A stretch of DNA of 64,000 bases from Amorphophallus konjac. Taxonomy: Eukaryota > Streptophyta > Magnoliopsida > Alismatales > Araceae. A program made the translations under genes and the position numbers. Every line of letters begins with the position of its first letter. The stretch's first letter is position 1. The stretch is from contig CM040121.1 of assembly GCA_022559845.1 (NCBI GenBank), forward strand, positions 342,338,243 through 342,402,242, in the 5' to 3' direction. This document shows positions 1 through 11,492 of this stretch, one piece after another. A model generated the notes under the pieces. It saw nothing but the letters and a program-made list of their open reading frames with translations. It had not been told where the DNA came from and did not search any database.

Positions 1-289
1 GCGAATCTTGAGGGGGTCGACCCATCTAAGAGGGGGCGTCGACCCACTTCTGTCCAGATGTCAGACAGATATAATGGAATGCCATTCACAAGCATACATT
101 CACAGCACTTCTGTCCAGATGTCAGTGAGATATAATGGAATGCCATTCACAAGCACACATTCACAAACACACGAACACATATGAACGCATTTAAATGAAT
201 CAACAAGGTCTTTCATGCACACATGCATATGGTGACTTATAGTGTTTGCTATCATCAAAACCAATCATCAAGACCACAGGGGCACAACA
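1..289 (-). repeat. Copia-1 3' LTR, right end only
   Basis: Bases 1-289 are repeated nearly perfectly at 60392-60680, the matching end of the other LTR. The end GGGGCACAACA is the reverse complement of the canonical TG start, and the purine tract follows immediately. The rest of this LTR lies outside the window. Confidence 0.88.
47..175. repeat. Tandem ~70-bp duplication inside the Copia LTR
   Basis: A segment beginning CACTTCTGTCCAGATGTCAG and containing GATATAATGGAATGCC occurs twice head to tail. The same pair is present in the other LTR copy at about 60438-60565, so the duplication predates this insertion. Confidence 0.85.
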
Positions 290-302
290 ATCTCCCCCTT
301 TT
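290..302 (-). promoter_or_regulatory. Copia-1 polypurine tract
   Basis: On the - strand this reads AAAAGGGGGAGAT directly before the LTR start TGTTGTGCC. This is the usual position and form of the plus-strand primer in SIRE-like elements. The equivalent in Copia-2 is at 62897-62907. Confidence 0.85.
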
Positions 303-1468
303 TGATGATGACAACACTATGAGTCACACAGACTCAAGTCAAAAAACATTCTCCCCCTTTGACTTCAGCAAAAAGACATTAGGTAGAGGGAGGAAAATTA
401 AGCAGGTATGAAACAATTGATAAAACATTTCTCCCTTTAACTACATGAAAGCACATTCTTCCCTAAAGAGCAATATGACTCATACCAATGTCCCCCCCTT
501 TGTATTTGAATGCAGAGATGCAGTTGCAACAAGAAATGCAAGAACTCCCCTTAAATGTATGAATGCAAGACAATTCTCCCCCTTTAGGAATTTCTATGCA
601 GCATGATTCATATGACATGGAAGCTCCCCCTCAATAACTGGAACCTTATGAAATGAATGAGAAGGAGACCACAAGGGTAATCAAAGATTAGTTCAGGTCA
701 TGATGAATCAAGGACAGTAAGGAAAATAATTTCAACTAAGCTCCAAACACAAGGAATTCAACAAGATTTTCAAGGAGATATCAATCTCATAAATCCAAAA
801 CATAATTTTTCAAAGTCTTCCATTATAAGGGCTTATGAATGAATTTTATTGATCAGCATGGTTTAAACATGATGTATTGATATCTAAAATCATAGTTTAA
901 TAAAAATGAACCAAGCCCACATACACATATCTTGATTAACCTCCCTTTCTCTTACACAATCAGATTTATTGACTTCTTTCGGAATTACATGCACTAGTAT
1001 TAAAATCAAGTAATAATGAAGTCATATGATTTTGTCTAGGGTTGTAGCAATTTGATTTTTGCATCAATATTCAAATATTATAATTTGTTCAACAAATTTT
1101 CATGCTACAAATTTTACGAGCACTCTAGTTCAGTATACACCTTATAACTAGAAGATATATGTTGATCAGACGCCAATATCCCTAAGCACTCAGTGTAACT
1201 AACAGTCATACTTTATATGAACAGAGATAGCATTTACACATCATGACACACTACAAATCATTTCTTGATGAGTGAGTTGTATTTTTCAGTGTGCATGCCA
1301 TTGCTCTGCATGATTAACACTCATTCTTAAGCAGAGTTAACTATGAGATCTCATGACACAGTCCTTTAGACATGTATTTCTCAGTGACCAAAGTCATTGC
1401 TCTGACAGAAATTACCCTTTAGATATTTCAGAAAAATTCATTTGGTTCAAATCAATAATAATTTCATG
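303..1468 (-). other. Copia-1 non-coding 3' internal region, distal part
   Basis: No supportable gene is seen. The stretch is A/T-rich with several CTCCCCC tracts (GGGGGAG on the element's strand), a feature of the 3' region of SIRE-like elements. It corresponds, inverted, to about 61780-62907 in Copia-2, which identifies it as element DNA. It continues past the LINE at 50598. Confidence 0.75.
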
Positions 1469-1489
1469 TACTTAACAAAATAAAGTCAT
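1469..1489. repeat. Left target-site duplication of the LINE
   Basis: A 21-bp sequence beginning TACTTAACAA and ending AAAGTCAT recurs at 50577-50597 and flanks the LINE. Copia-2 holds the single-copy, reverse-complement form around 61745-61775, the unoccupied site. Confidence 0.93.
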
Positions 1490-1514
1490 CATCATCATCA
1501 TCATCATCATCAGA
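1490..1514 (-). repeat. LINE 3' tail, (TGA)n microsatellite
   Basis: Eight or so CAT units on the + strand, (ATG/TGA)n on the LINE strand, sit exactly between the TSD and the LINE 3'UTR. They are the element's tail rather than an independent microsatellite. Confidence 0.85.
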
Positions 1515-1526
1515 TCCTTATCCCAA

Positions 1527-3930
1527 TTAATTAGGGTCGGCTACATGAATCCTGTTCCGCCAAAGATTTCTATCAAGTGCAATATTTGTATTTAAACCCA
1601 AGAAACTAATGTCCTTCCTAATAACATCGCACCATCTCATTTTAGGCCTTCCCCGAGCTCTTTTACTAGCATCCACTAAGATTTGGTCACATCTTTTAAC
1701 CGGCGCTGAGTTCGGGCGACGACACACATGTCCAAACCACCTGAGTCTATTTTCTCTCATTTTACTATCAATTGGAGCTATCCCTAAGTCCTTACGGATA
1801 CGCTCATTCCTAATCTTGTCTTTCTTAGTCTTGCCACACATCCATCTCAACATCCTCATCTCTGCTACACACATTTTGTGGATGTGTTCCTTTCGTACTG
1901 CCCAACACTCGGTACCATATAACAAAGCAGGTCTCACAGCCGTGCTATAAAACCTCCCTTTGAGTTTCACAGGCATACGACGATCACAAAGGACACCTGA
2001 TGCACTTCTCCATCTTAACCAGCCTGCCTTAATCCTATGTGTAACGTCATCATAAATCTCCACATTCTCTTGTATGATAGACCCTAAGTATCGAAAGCTA
2101 CTACTCTTCTGAATGTTATGTCCATCAATTAGAACCATGTCTTCCTGAACCACTCTCCCATTACTAAAATTACAGTGCATAAACTCTGACTTACTCCTAC
2201 TAATTTTAAAACCTTTAGACTCCAAGGCAAGTCTCCAACGCTCTAACTTAGCATTTAGAGCATCAATACTCTCATCAATTAAAACAATATCATCTGCAAA
2301 AAGCATACACCAAGGGATATCCTCATGCAATTGTTTAGTTACTTCATCCATAACTAAGGTAAAGAGATACAGACTTAGTGCAGAACCTTGATGCAAACCT
2401 ATAGAAACGGGAAATTCACCAGTCTCCCCAGCAATAGTTCGAACACTAGTAATAGCGCCGTCGTATATATCCTTAATCAAATCAACATATCCTTGAGAGA
2501 TTCCTTTCTTTCTTAATGTCCACCAAATCAATTCTCTCGATACTCGATCGTACGCCTTCTCTAAATCAAGAAAAATTATATACAAATCTTTTCTCATCTC
2601 TCTATACTTCTCCATTAGCTGCCGTAGTAAGAAAATAGCTTCTGTAGTAGATCTATTTGGCATAAAACCAAACTGATTTTTCGATACAGTAGTCATACAT
2701 CGGAGGCGTTTTTCAATTACTCTTTCCCAAAGTTTCATAGTATGACTCATAAGCTTAATTCCACGATAATTGTTACAACTTTGAATATCTCCTTTATTTT
2801 TATAGAAAGGAACTACAACACTTTTTCTCCAAACTTCTGGCATTCTCCGTTCCTTTAAAATTTTATTAAAAAATTTAGTTAGCCACTGAATACCAATATC
2901 TCCTAGGCCTTTCCATACTTCAATAGGTAAGCCATCTAGTCCTAAGGCCTTACCCACTTTCATTTTTCTTAAAGCATCCTCCACTTCTGACATCTTAATA
3001 CGCCTGAAATATTGATATTTATCAAATATTGTGGACTCTTGGGTACCTTCTAAAGATAAATCATTGATGGAATCTCCATTAAGTAACTTCTGAAAATAGC
3101 TATGCCACCTCCCTTTAATCTCAAGATCCTTAGTTAAAACCCTTTGATCTTCACCTTTAATGCACCGAACATGATCTAAATCTCTAGTTTTCCTTTTTCT
3201 TAATTTAGCAAGTTTAAATATGTCCTTTTCACCCTCTCGAGTTCCTAATTTATTATATAAATCTTCAAATGCCTTTGATTTAGCTTTACTAACTATTTTC
3301 TTAGCTCTCTTTTTAGCGATTTTATAGGCTTCTAGGGTTTGATCATTTTTGTTAGTTTGCCAAACTTTAAAGCATTCCTTTTTTACTCTAATGATATTTT
3401 GGATTTCCTCACTCCACCACCAAGTCTCTTTTTCTAAATTCTTTTTACCTTTAGATTCGCCTACGAGTTGTTTTACAACCCTCGTTATACAATTTGTAAC
3501 ATTATTCCACATTATATTAGTTTCTTGTTCTAAATTCCAAATATTTTCCTTTAATAGATGATTTTTAAATGTTTCTAAACTTTTACCTTTTAAATTCCCT
3601 CATTTAATCTTGGAATAATTATTTATAATGATCTTTCTTTTGAATTTAGGGATAGTGACATCCATTACTAACAACCTATGTTGAGGGGCTAGACTCTCAC
3701 CCGGAATAACTTTGCAATCTTTACATAAAACTCTATCGACCTTCCTAATGAGAAAATAGTCAATTTGACTTATATGTGTTCCACTCTTGTACGTTATTAA
3801 GTGTCCGTCCCTCTTCTTAAAGAAGGTATTAGTAATTGCTAGATCATAGGCCATAGCAAAATCAAGAATAGTATTACCCATATCATTTCTATTGCCAAAA
3901 CCAAGCCCTCCCTGAATCCTCTCATAGCCT
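1527..3930 (-). pseudogene. LINE ORF, 3' part: endonuclease C-terminus and reverse transcriptase
   Basis: This part continues the endonuclease frame broken at the Tat junction and includes the SQIDYF motif near 3760. An in-frame TGA follows at 3600-3602, most simply a Trp codon changed, because the frame continues unbroken to the stop at 1527. The 661-codon RT part carries LGLDGLPIEVWK, the NNYRGIKLMS block, LDLEKAYDRV and the catalytic FADD near 2292-2303 (MLFADDIVL). It ends with the RTE-style tail RNRIHVADPN. The product would nick target DNA and copy its own RNA there. Apart from the stop and the Tat insertion the catalytic residues are kept. Confidence 0.92.
3926..3930. repeat. Left TSD (AGCCT) of the Tat element
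   Basis: AGCCT at 3926-3930 is repeated at 49814-49818. Removing the intervening DNA and one copy restores a continuous LINE endonuclease reading frame, which confirms the boundaries. Confidence 0.95.
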
Positions 3931-6757
3931 TGTGGAACGCGCTTTTTAGTTTTTTTTTATATAGATTTGTTATTTATTGATTTATTGGCGTGCCAGTCAC
4001 CGGGGTGACAATTTTATTATGCGCTCGATCTGACTTTTAGTCAGTCGATTGTGAAGTCTGAGTCGGGACCCGAAGTCCGTCATACCATAAAGGCTATGAC
4101 GTTAATTACGCCCTTCCTAAGAAGAACAACCCTTGATTAAACGCCAAAAATAGGAGGAAGGTAGCGGCAAAAATAAGACTCAAACGAGAGAGAGGGTTGG
4201 TTCATCAGCAGGGCGTTAAATGGCCTGAGTGAAGCGAGGATACATCAAATGTGGAGCAAATCCGGCGGCATGTCCCCATTACCTTGGACTATGCCAGATG
4301 GGGATAGGAAACCACCCATGCAGCGGCAGGATGGGATCCGTAAAAGATCGGGTATATCTAACCCGGAATCCGGATAAGGACCGGTGCGACATGACACACC
4401 CTGTGCAGGCGCGATGTCTTATTGATATCCCCCTTCGGAAGACCATCGGAGAACATGCAAGGGCAGAACTCCGTGGGCCAGCGGGGTTAGGAGAGAATAC
4501 CATGATCACTCGAGGTGATGTGAATGAATTTTGGCAGCATATCCCCTTTATCCTGGATTATGCCAAGAGGAGATAAGCCATCATCCACGGGATGCCGGGA
4601 TGAAAGCCGGAAAAGAAGGGGGCACCAGGCCCGGGGCCATCGCCCACATCCATAGCATCGATTGATGTTCCTTCGGAACACGTCGGAGCACATGTAGTGA
4701 CATAGCCCTTTAGGTCCATAAGGTCATAAAGAAATCCGGATCGGAACAGAACAATGTAGGGGAGGTCCTCCCCATTGATTTATTTCCTGAGGGATGCCAA
4801 ATGCTCTCTGTATATTCCTCGGGTGGGTACAACATGGGGATCAAGGTTCAGACCAAGAAGAAAGAGGTTCTCGGCGTGAGGGTTCAGAAATATGGCATGG
4901 CTTCTCGGCGCGGGCTGAAGGGAGTTCCCGGCGCGCCACGAAGGGGGCTCTCGGCATGTGCTGAAGGGGGGAAGATGAGGATCTCGGCGCGAGAGTTCCC
5001 GGTGCGCTGAGGGCCACACCGGGAACTATTCACGGCGTCGGGAGAGTTTGGCGCAGCGCGCCGGGAACTATTCACGGCGCCGGGAGAGTTTGGCGCCGAG
5101 AAGGTGCTGGGCTTGAGCGCCGTAAGGACTTATGGGGTTTTACGGTGCTCTGTTCTAGGGATTTTTCTCAGGATTTAGACAGTGGCTGGGGAATGGATTC
5201 AGGAGGCAAGTGAGGAAAGAGCCAGGGGCCTACCAGGTTGACAGCAGGGGGTCACAGATGAAAGGGGTTCGAGGGATCAGAGTCACCGGGCCTTCGAGCT
5301 CTCAGGACCAGGCTTCACGACATCAGTATTTCCGACCATCCAAGAGATCGAGAGACGACAACCTCTTATCCCTGCAATGGCCCTAGTGGCTTGAGAAATT
5401 TGAGAAGAAAATCACAGACTCCGCGATGTTTAAATCATCGATGACATTGAGGGAGAGAGGGGGGAAACAAGGCCCAAAAATCCACAGTGAGGATTGGGGC
5501 TTTGTTGGCTCCGTCCCATCTTAAACAGGCATGCGTATAAACACAAGGGATTATCAGAGTCCTAAGCATTCGAGCAATCAATGTATGCAAGGGATGACAG
5601 ATACCCTGAGAGAGAGAGATAGAGAGGACAAAGCCTAGGGATCCATGGAGGTGAGGATCGGGGCTCTGTACCAACTCCCCCGGGGCTGCGAGAGAGGCAA
5701 GCAGCAGGGAGTACCTATCAGCCGCCAGGACTACCGACAGACACCTGAAATCATGGACTCATCGATCAAAATCTGCAACCGAAATGATAGCTACCACGAT
5801 CATCAGAGAGGAGTGAGAGAAAGAAACTTGAGCTTCTACTCATTCCACCATCTTTATTATTCATACTTCATTGGCTACAGCGAGATAACTCGGACAATAG
5901 TCGAAAGGGGACTTTGAACATCCTTCGAGTAGAAGAAATCCCACATACAAGGGTAGAAAGAATACATGAGAGAAGAAAAGAAAACCCATTCGGAATAGTA
6001 GGAGGATGGGGGAGGGCAGAGCATTGACTCCTCTCCCTCCCCGAGCACCCCACCTTCTCCTTCTCTCGAGCTTCGCAGCAGCTTCTTCACTCGCTCCCTT
6101 TTCTTTCTCTTTTTTTTTCTATCTGTTTTCTGGATGATGTTTCTTCTTTTTTTTGTCTCCCCTCTCTGTGTGTGTCTCTCTGTTCGTGATGAACAAGGGG
6201 GGAGTTTTATAGGCACAGCAGCCCCCTTCTCGGCATGGCCCTTCCCGGCGCGGAGAAAACGACTTCCCGGCACGCTCTTGTCAACCGGGGAGGCTTCACG
6301 GCGCCGAGGGATATGGCTTCACGGCGCCCCTATGGGCTTCGGACCTTGTGAGGATTTCCTGGTTCCACATTAGTGAGCCCATTTGGGCTTTAATATCTTG
6401 AACTCTCTCGTTATCAAGTCTGGACTATCAAAGACATATAACTTGTCTTTTCATTTGTGAGTTCTTCGAGCCTGTCGGGACAGGTGAAGGTCTATTAGTA
6501 GGTGAGTTGACACAGTCTTATCAGAACATTGCTGGGGTTCTCATCAGTCAGTAGACTGTAATTCTTCATCAGTATTGCCGTCTGAGTGATGACAACACCG
6601 GACATCAGCTTGGCCAGGGAGGGCTTCAGCCTTGTGGTAGCTTTAGTGGCGACTATTTTGTAATTCTGGCTTTGCAGGAATCTCTGAGAGCTTCATGTCT
6701 GATTCAATCTTTTCTTCGGTCTCATCTTTGTTCTCAGTTATATTTCAGGTGTCAACA
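3931..6757 (-). repeat. Tat 3' LTR (2.83 kb)
   Basis: It matches 47027-49813 over its whole length with scattered substitutions and small indels. A GC-rich block at about 5035-5090 is shorter in the other LTR, and there is a length-variable poly-G before the TATA box. It contains repeated CTCGGC/TTCCCGGCGC motifs (4865-5100, 6230-6310) and two TTTGGCGC sites (5047-5054, 5089-5096). The - strand TATA box lies at 6205-6212. Small open frames inside it are not supported as genes. Confidence 0.94.
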
Positions 6758-6772
6758 AATGCCCCCCACCTG
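6758..6772 (-). promoter_or_regulatory. Tat polypurine tract
   Basis: The - strand reads CAGGTGGGGGGCATT immediately before the 3' LTR start TGTTGACAC. This is the expected place and composition for the plus-strand primer of a - strand element. Confidence 0.85.
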
Positions 6773-6952
6773 TAGGTAGCGGGAATGCAGGATAAGTGAC
6801 ACGGTGCCTGCAGGTGTATATATCATTCAGCATCTGAACCCATTTATCAGCTTGGTAGTGCTAGTCATCTTTCATTTTGCAGCTTGGAATCTTCCTTTCA
6901 CTAGCAAATTCTACAATCTCTTTCAATTTCATTCAGTCCCTTTGGTCTGGAT
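6773..6952. other. Spacer between Tat PPT and antisense promoter
   Basis: I see no gene or repeat here. It is ordinary A/T-balanced sequence leading into the CTCGGC repeat block. Confidence 0.5.
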
Positions 6953-7178
6953 GCTCTCGGCACGGATCTCTCGGCTTGTAGCTTCTCGGCGCAACCACTG
7001 ATGGGGGTTCTCGGTGGCACTTCTCGGCGCGCCTTTTGGCCGAAGTGGGCTCTCGGCCTGGGGTTCTTGGCGGCATTTTCTCGGCACGCATTTTGGCCGA
7101 AGGGAGCTCTCGGCCTGGGGGTTCTCGGCGCGCATTTGACTGCACCGAGAACCTCTTCCCCTATGGCTTCTATTTAAG
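6953..7178 (+). promoter_or_regulatory. Putative promoter of the Tat antisense gene
   Basis: Ten close copies of a CTCGGC-type motif (eight exact, often extended to TTCTCGGCGCGC) lie at 6953-7145. A TATA-like TATTTAAG follows at 7171-7178. Transcription would then start near 7200, ahead of a 5'UTR intron. The same CTCGGC motif recurs in both Tat LTRs. The assignment is inferred from position and motif only. Confidence 0.6.
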
Positions 7179-7311
7179 GCGCCAAAAGCCTCCTTCCTTC
7201 TCATTTTCTACCGTCTCTTCTCTCTCTTTAGTTTATTTTCCTTCTCGGCGGTGGCGAGCTCCTCTTCGCGAGCGCTCCCATCCCGTCCCCGTTTCAGTAG
7301 ATTTCGTCCAG

Positions 7312-7510
7312 GTAGGATATTCTTTGGGGATTTAATCCCCTTTTGCTTCCGGGATCACCCCCTCTTGGTTGGTGACTCCCTATTCTCCTTGGGCAGACCC
7401 CGAATAAGGGGAGATGCTGCTGAAATTTTCAGGGGCTTCATATTACAATCCTTACGAGACTGCCTCTTATCTTAGGTCTTTTACTTCATATTTCTTTTTC
7501 CTGACTGCAG
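7312..7510 (+). other. 5'UTR intron of the Tat antisense gene
   Basis: The donor is CCAG|GTAGGATA and the acceptor TGACTGCAG|ATATT, with a T-rich stretch between. Removing it places the first good ATG (7519) nine bases into the next exon. Predicted from splice consensus only. Confidence 0.6.
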
Positions 7511-10333
7511 ATATTGCAATGGCTTCCGGCTCTGCTGCTGCATCCTCTGGAGCTGTCGGGGCCAGTTCGTCAGCCCAGCCAGATATATCACGGGCCACAG
7601 TAAACTGGCTGAATGTGCACAGTCTAGACTTCGGATATGACAAAATCGCTTCTGTTGATGAATCGTCTGATTCTGAAACCGACACGGTGTCAACATCCCG
7701 GGTATACTCCACTGTCATGGAAACATGCTTCAGACGGGGCACTGATTATCGTCCGGATTTCCCGAAGGACAAGCACTTGATGCCGTTTATCCGGACTTTC
7801 ACCGTGGGTGGAATGCGGGACTATCGAATAGCTCGTGCAGTTGAAGCCGCAATTCTGGTCGAGAGAGACAGCCTGAAAGATTCAGTGTATCGTGGGAAGG
7901 CTATATATCTTCCCGGGGAGAAGCGTGACTGGGATGCAGTCCTTGGCATATCAGAGCTGGAGCCGGAAAAGAAAATGCTGACCCGGGCCCCGGAGTTCAC
8001 ACCTGCTCGGTGGGATAATGCCAGTGGCCGAGTTCATAGGGAGAAGCCTGGCTATGGTCTCTTCCTGGCACCAGTAAAGTGGGGGTACCGCGAAGAGCCT
8101 TTTGTGCTGAATTGTTCGGCCGTTCAGTTCAAGTATCATTTGGCCGCTGGTTGGTTTGGAGATACCAAGATCACTGACGCCCACCTATTTCGAGTAGGAG
8201 CAGTGGAGTTTACTGAGTTTGTTCTGAAGGAATATGCCCCTCTGCTGATCAGAGCCGGGGTATATCACAGTGTCTTTGCTTCCAGATTTCGATATCCCAT
8301 ATCTCGATGGTTATGCTGTGGAATGTTTCAAGTATTCTGCCCTTTATTCAACATATTTTATACAGCAGAGGGTGAGACATCTCTTGACCTCTGGAGTCTA
8401 TCACAGCTTTCCGGACTGCCTATTGATGGTGAGCCGTATGAAGAAGTCTGCTTGGCAGATTCTGAGAAGGATAGTTCCGATGGTGAAGGCAAGTATTCCC
8501 TTGGCTTCTCATACCGGTATCTAATGAAGGCATATCGCTCCATCTGTCTGGCGTACAGTAGAGGGTCCTCCAAAGGCTATCATCCCTGAGAGAAAGGCAG
8601 CAAGCTGAGGGTCCGGATAGGGCAGTGGATTCAGTATTTCTTTGACGGCCCCTTGAAATATGGAGACTTCCCTTCCATGGGTCCGACGGCCAGCAAGCAG
8701 ATAAGGGCTCCTCGCTATAAGTCAGCGTTGCCATCTTCACTGCACCGTGTAGGCAATGGTGGTCCAAATCCAGCAGGGGTGGACCCTATCACACATTGTG
8801 CGGCTTATTTCACATTCTGGTTGTGCACTTTCGCTCTCCCTCAAGGGGACGAGACAATCATTCGGCCCGAAGCCATATATCCGGCATGCCAGATGGCCTG
8901 GGGGATGAGGCTGTCACTTTGCCCAGTGGCCTTGTGTTTAATCTATAAATCTTTGGGGGATCTGTACAAGCATCGGACTCCCCGTTCTTTGAGGACTGTG
9001 GGTCCTTTTCATTTCTTCAATGCCTGGGTCTGCAGTCTATTTCCTGAATTGGCTCCCAGAACTTTGCAGGTAGATACAGTATTGCCCAGAATGATTGAGT
9101 TTGCCAGTGCTGAACCTGGTCCTTTCTATGATCAGCTGTTCAAAATAAGGGGCCGACTGATAAAGGTGCCAGTGGATGCCCCTGGCAGCATTCATTTCTG
9201 GAGCTTGGCAGCAGGTTCAGCTCCTTTGGTTCATTCTCAAAGAGAATGCAAGATGGAAGAGGTAGAGACCTATGTTCACCCCGTTTCAGGGGCTAATGCT
9301 GTTCGGTCTATTCTGGAGCCGGAGCTGGTCAGATGGGCCATGGCCATTCGACCCAGTGTTTTAGTCTTCAGGAAGGGTGGTCTGCTTCTCCTGGAACCAT
9401 ACTACCCATTCCGCTTTGGGCGAAATTTTGGCTATGATCAGCACATCCCTACATCAGTTGCTCAGTTTCCCCTGGATAGCCGAGCCAAGCATGGGTCCAC
9501 CATTGTTAGTGATGGCCGGTTGTGGTGGGATTTCTATCATCGCCAGGATGGCGCAGTTTTGAGAGTTCCCACTGTTTCCAACCGTGTCCCCCGGGTAACA
9601 TCAGAATACATCAAATGGTGGAACATTCGAACCAACTTTTACAGGGATAGTAGAGGTGCATTCTGGGACGTGGCCGAGCGTTCCTTTCTGAAACAACAGC
9701 CCGGGCCAGTGTTTGACATCCCCGAGGCCCACCTGAAAAGGCTTTATTCACAGCACCAGAGGGAGGCGGAGAACTATCTGGCCCAGCGTCGGGCTTTGAA
9801 GGAAAAAAATTCTGACCCGCGTGCTCCTGTCTTTGCTGCTATCAACGAGGACACTTTCATGCAGAGCTTGAAACATCTGTGCCGTGTAGGGGGCGCTCGT
9901 TTGGAGGCGCAACAATACCCATTTCCTGTCGAAGAGCCGCTCCCAGCAGTAGTCCCTTGGAGGGGTCCGACAGATAGATTTCATCCATATAGGACGTTTG
10001 TGCGTAGGGAGGACAGGACTCAGACGTACTATAAGCAAACGTCTTGGCTGTTCATTCTGCTGAATTTACATGGGTTGTCTGCGGAAAGCCCGCTAGCCGG
10101 CATCTTGAATAAGCCACTGTTCATCTCCTTTCATTATGTCGACGGTTGGGGCATGGACCACCTCGACTTATTTCGATGCCTTGACTCACGTGGTCATAGT
10201 GATCTAGCAGCTTTAGTGGAGAAATGCCAGACATTTGGTGATGTCTGTTGGCTTATCAAGGAGGCTGCTTCCCGCTCCAAGGAGGTAGCTTATCTGTACT
10301 GGCCGCTCTCTATCTTTTATGATGGCCCCGCAG

Positions 10334-10426
10334 GTATGATCTTTTCTTTTCTGACTGTAGTGCTTTCTGCTAAATATTTAAACTCTGCATTCACTGACCT
10401 CATTGCTTCTCTGCCGTCTTCAACAG
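10334..10426 (+). other. Possible optional intron in the antisense gene
   Basis: CCGCAG|GTATGATC...TTCAACAG|ACAGG encloses 93 nt, a multiple of three, T-rich and coding for an oddly hydrophobic segment. Its length matches the neighbouring introns. The frame stays open either way, so it could be retained. Confidence 0.45.
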
Positions 10427-10717
10427 ACAGGCCGGATATAAAGCGACAGGGGCTATACAGAAAGATCATTGCGCAGGCTGAGAAGCCTACTTATTTTGAA
10501 GTCCCTGCAGCAGCACCGACTACCACTCCCCTGCCTCCTGGCAAGAAGAGAAAGGTTTCTGCAGTCAAGGCTGCAGTCGGGAAGGCCAGGAAGGCCAAGA
10601 AGGCTCATGCTCAGCAGTCGGCTTCGGTAGCGATGGACACTGGGACCCCTCTCCCTGATATTCCCTCATTTGATGAGTTCGAATCTCAAAGGGAGGCTGC
10701 TCAGACATCGGTTCAGG

Positions 10718-10806
10718 GTAACATCAATTGCCTGCAGTTGCATTCTTCATCCTCTTTTGCTGGATTTCAAAGAAGTCCTTGAATCTGACCCCTCCCTTTT
10801 GCACAG
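10718..10806 (+). other. Antisense gene intron
   Basis: GT at 10718 and the acceptor TTGCACAG at 10799-10806 enclose 89 nt containing an in-frame stop. Splicing joins the exons in frame (one base plus two). Confidence 0.7.
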
Positions 10807-10881
10807 CCCAAGAGCCAGTTGTGGCATCTTCTGTGGTGGAGACCAGGCTGCCTTCTCCCACGCCGGCTAGTGAGGCGGAGG

Positions 10882-10958
10882 GTAAGCATGCCTTTTTCAT
10901 CTTTTCCTGCATATTTCAATTACTTTTCATTGTCCCTCTCACAAGCTTTTCCCTATAG
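10882..10958 (+). other. Antisense gene intron
   Basis: GTAAGCATG donor and TTTTCCCTATAG acceptor enclose 77 nt, T-rich. Joining keeps the frame and leads into an acidic exon. Confidence 0.72.
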
Positions 10959-11419
10959 TGACGGTCGGGGAGGAGACTGAAATTACGGGAGAGGCTGGTG
11001 ATATCACTCAGCCACAGGAGGGTCATAAGACCCAGACGAAACGGGGCCTCGTCCCTGTGAGGCGTATAGTTACCCGGTCTTCTTCCAGGCAGACGTTAGA
11101 AATGGCGGTCCTGCCTGTGGATAGTGTAGAAATCTCTTCTAGTTGCTCCGCGACCTCTTCTGAGGCAGATGGAGAAGAAGCAGGTTTCAGCGAGAGCGAG
11201 ACGGAGGGTGTTTCCAAATCAGAGGCCCCATCCGCATGCACCGCCATTGTTCCATTATTCACCCCCTCCAAGTTGCTAGTGCTATCTCCTGAGGAGGAAT
11301 TACAAAAAGAGTTCGCCGGCTTGGATACCGAGGCAGATATAACTCCTCCTTTTGTTGCTTCAGCAGCGGGACTTTCTTCTCCTCTGCACTCCTTTGAGGA
11401 CATTGACATTACCTTAGAA

Positions 11420-11492
11420 GTGAGTCTCTTTTCTTCTCCTCATTGTTTCCCCTTTTTATCTGCTGCTTGAAGCTGTATTGATCTGTTCACAG
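11420..11492 (+). other. Antisense gene intron
   Basis: GTGAGTCTC donor and CTGTTCACAG acceptor enclose 73 nt containing a TGA stop. Joining is phase 0 and opens the 1.33-kb last exon. Confidence 0.75.

Noticed and set aside
1490..1514. (CAT)n microsatellite as an independent repeat
   Set aside because: It lies exactly between the LINE 3'UTR and the TSD, so it is the LINE tail.
4229..4576. 115-codon open frame in the Tat LTR, repeated in the other LTR at 47324-47671
   Set aside because: It is present in both copies only because LTRs are duplicates. It lies antisense to gag-pol in U5, has no good ATG context or recognisable domain, and the LTR is GC-rich, which lengthens chance frames.
8270..8366. 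An intron at GGGGTATATCAC...TTATACAG in exon 1 of the antisense gene
   Set aside because: The enclosed frame (SVFASRF...CPLFNIFYT) fits the expected order of the mobile-domain-like region, so it is more likely coding.
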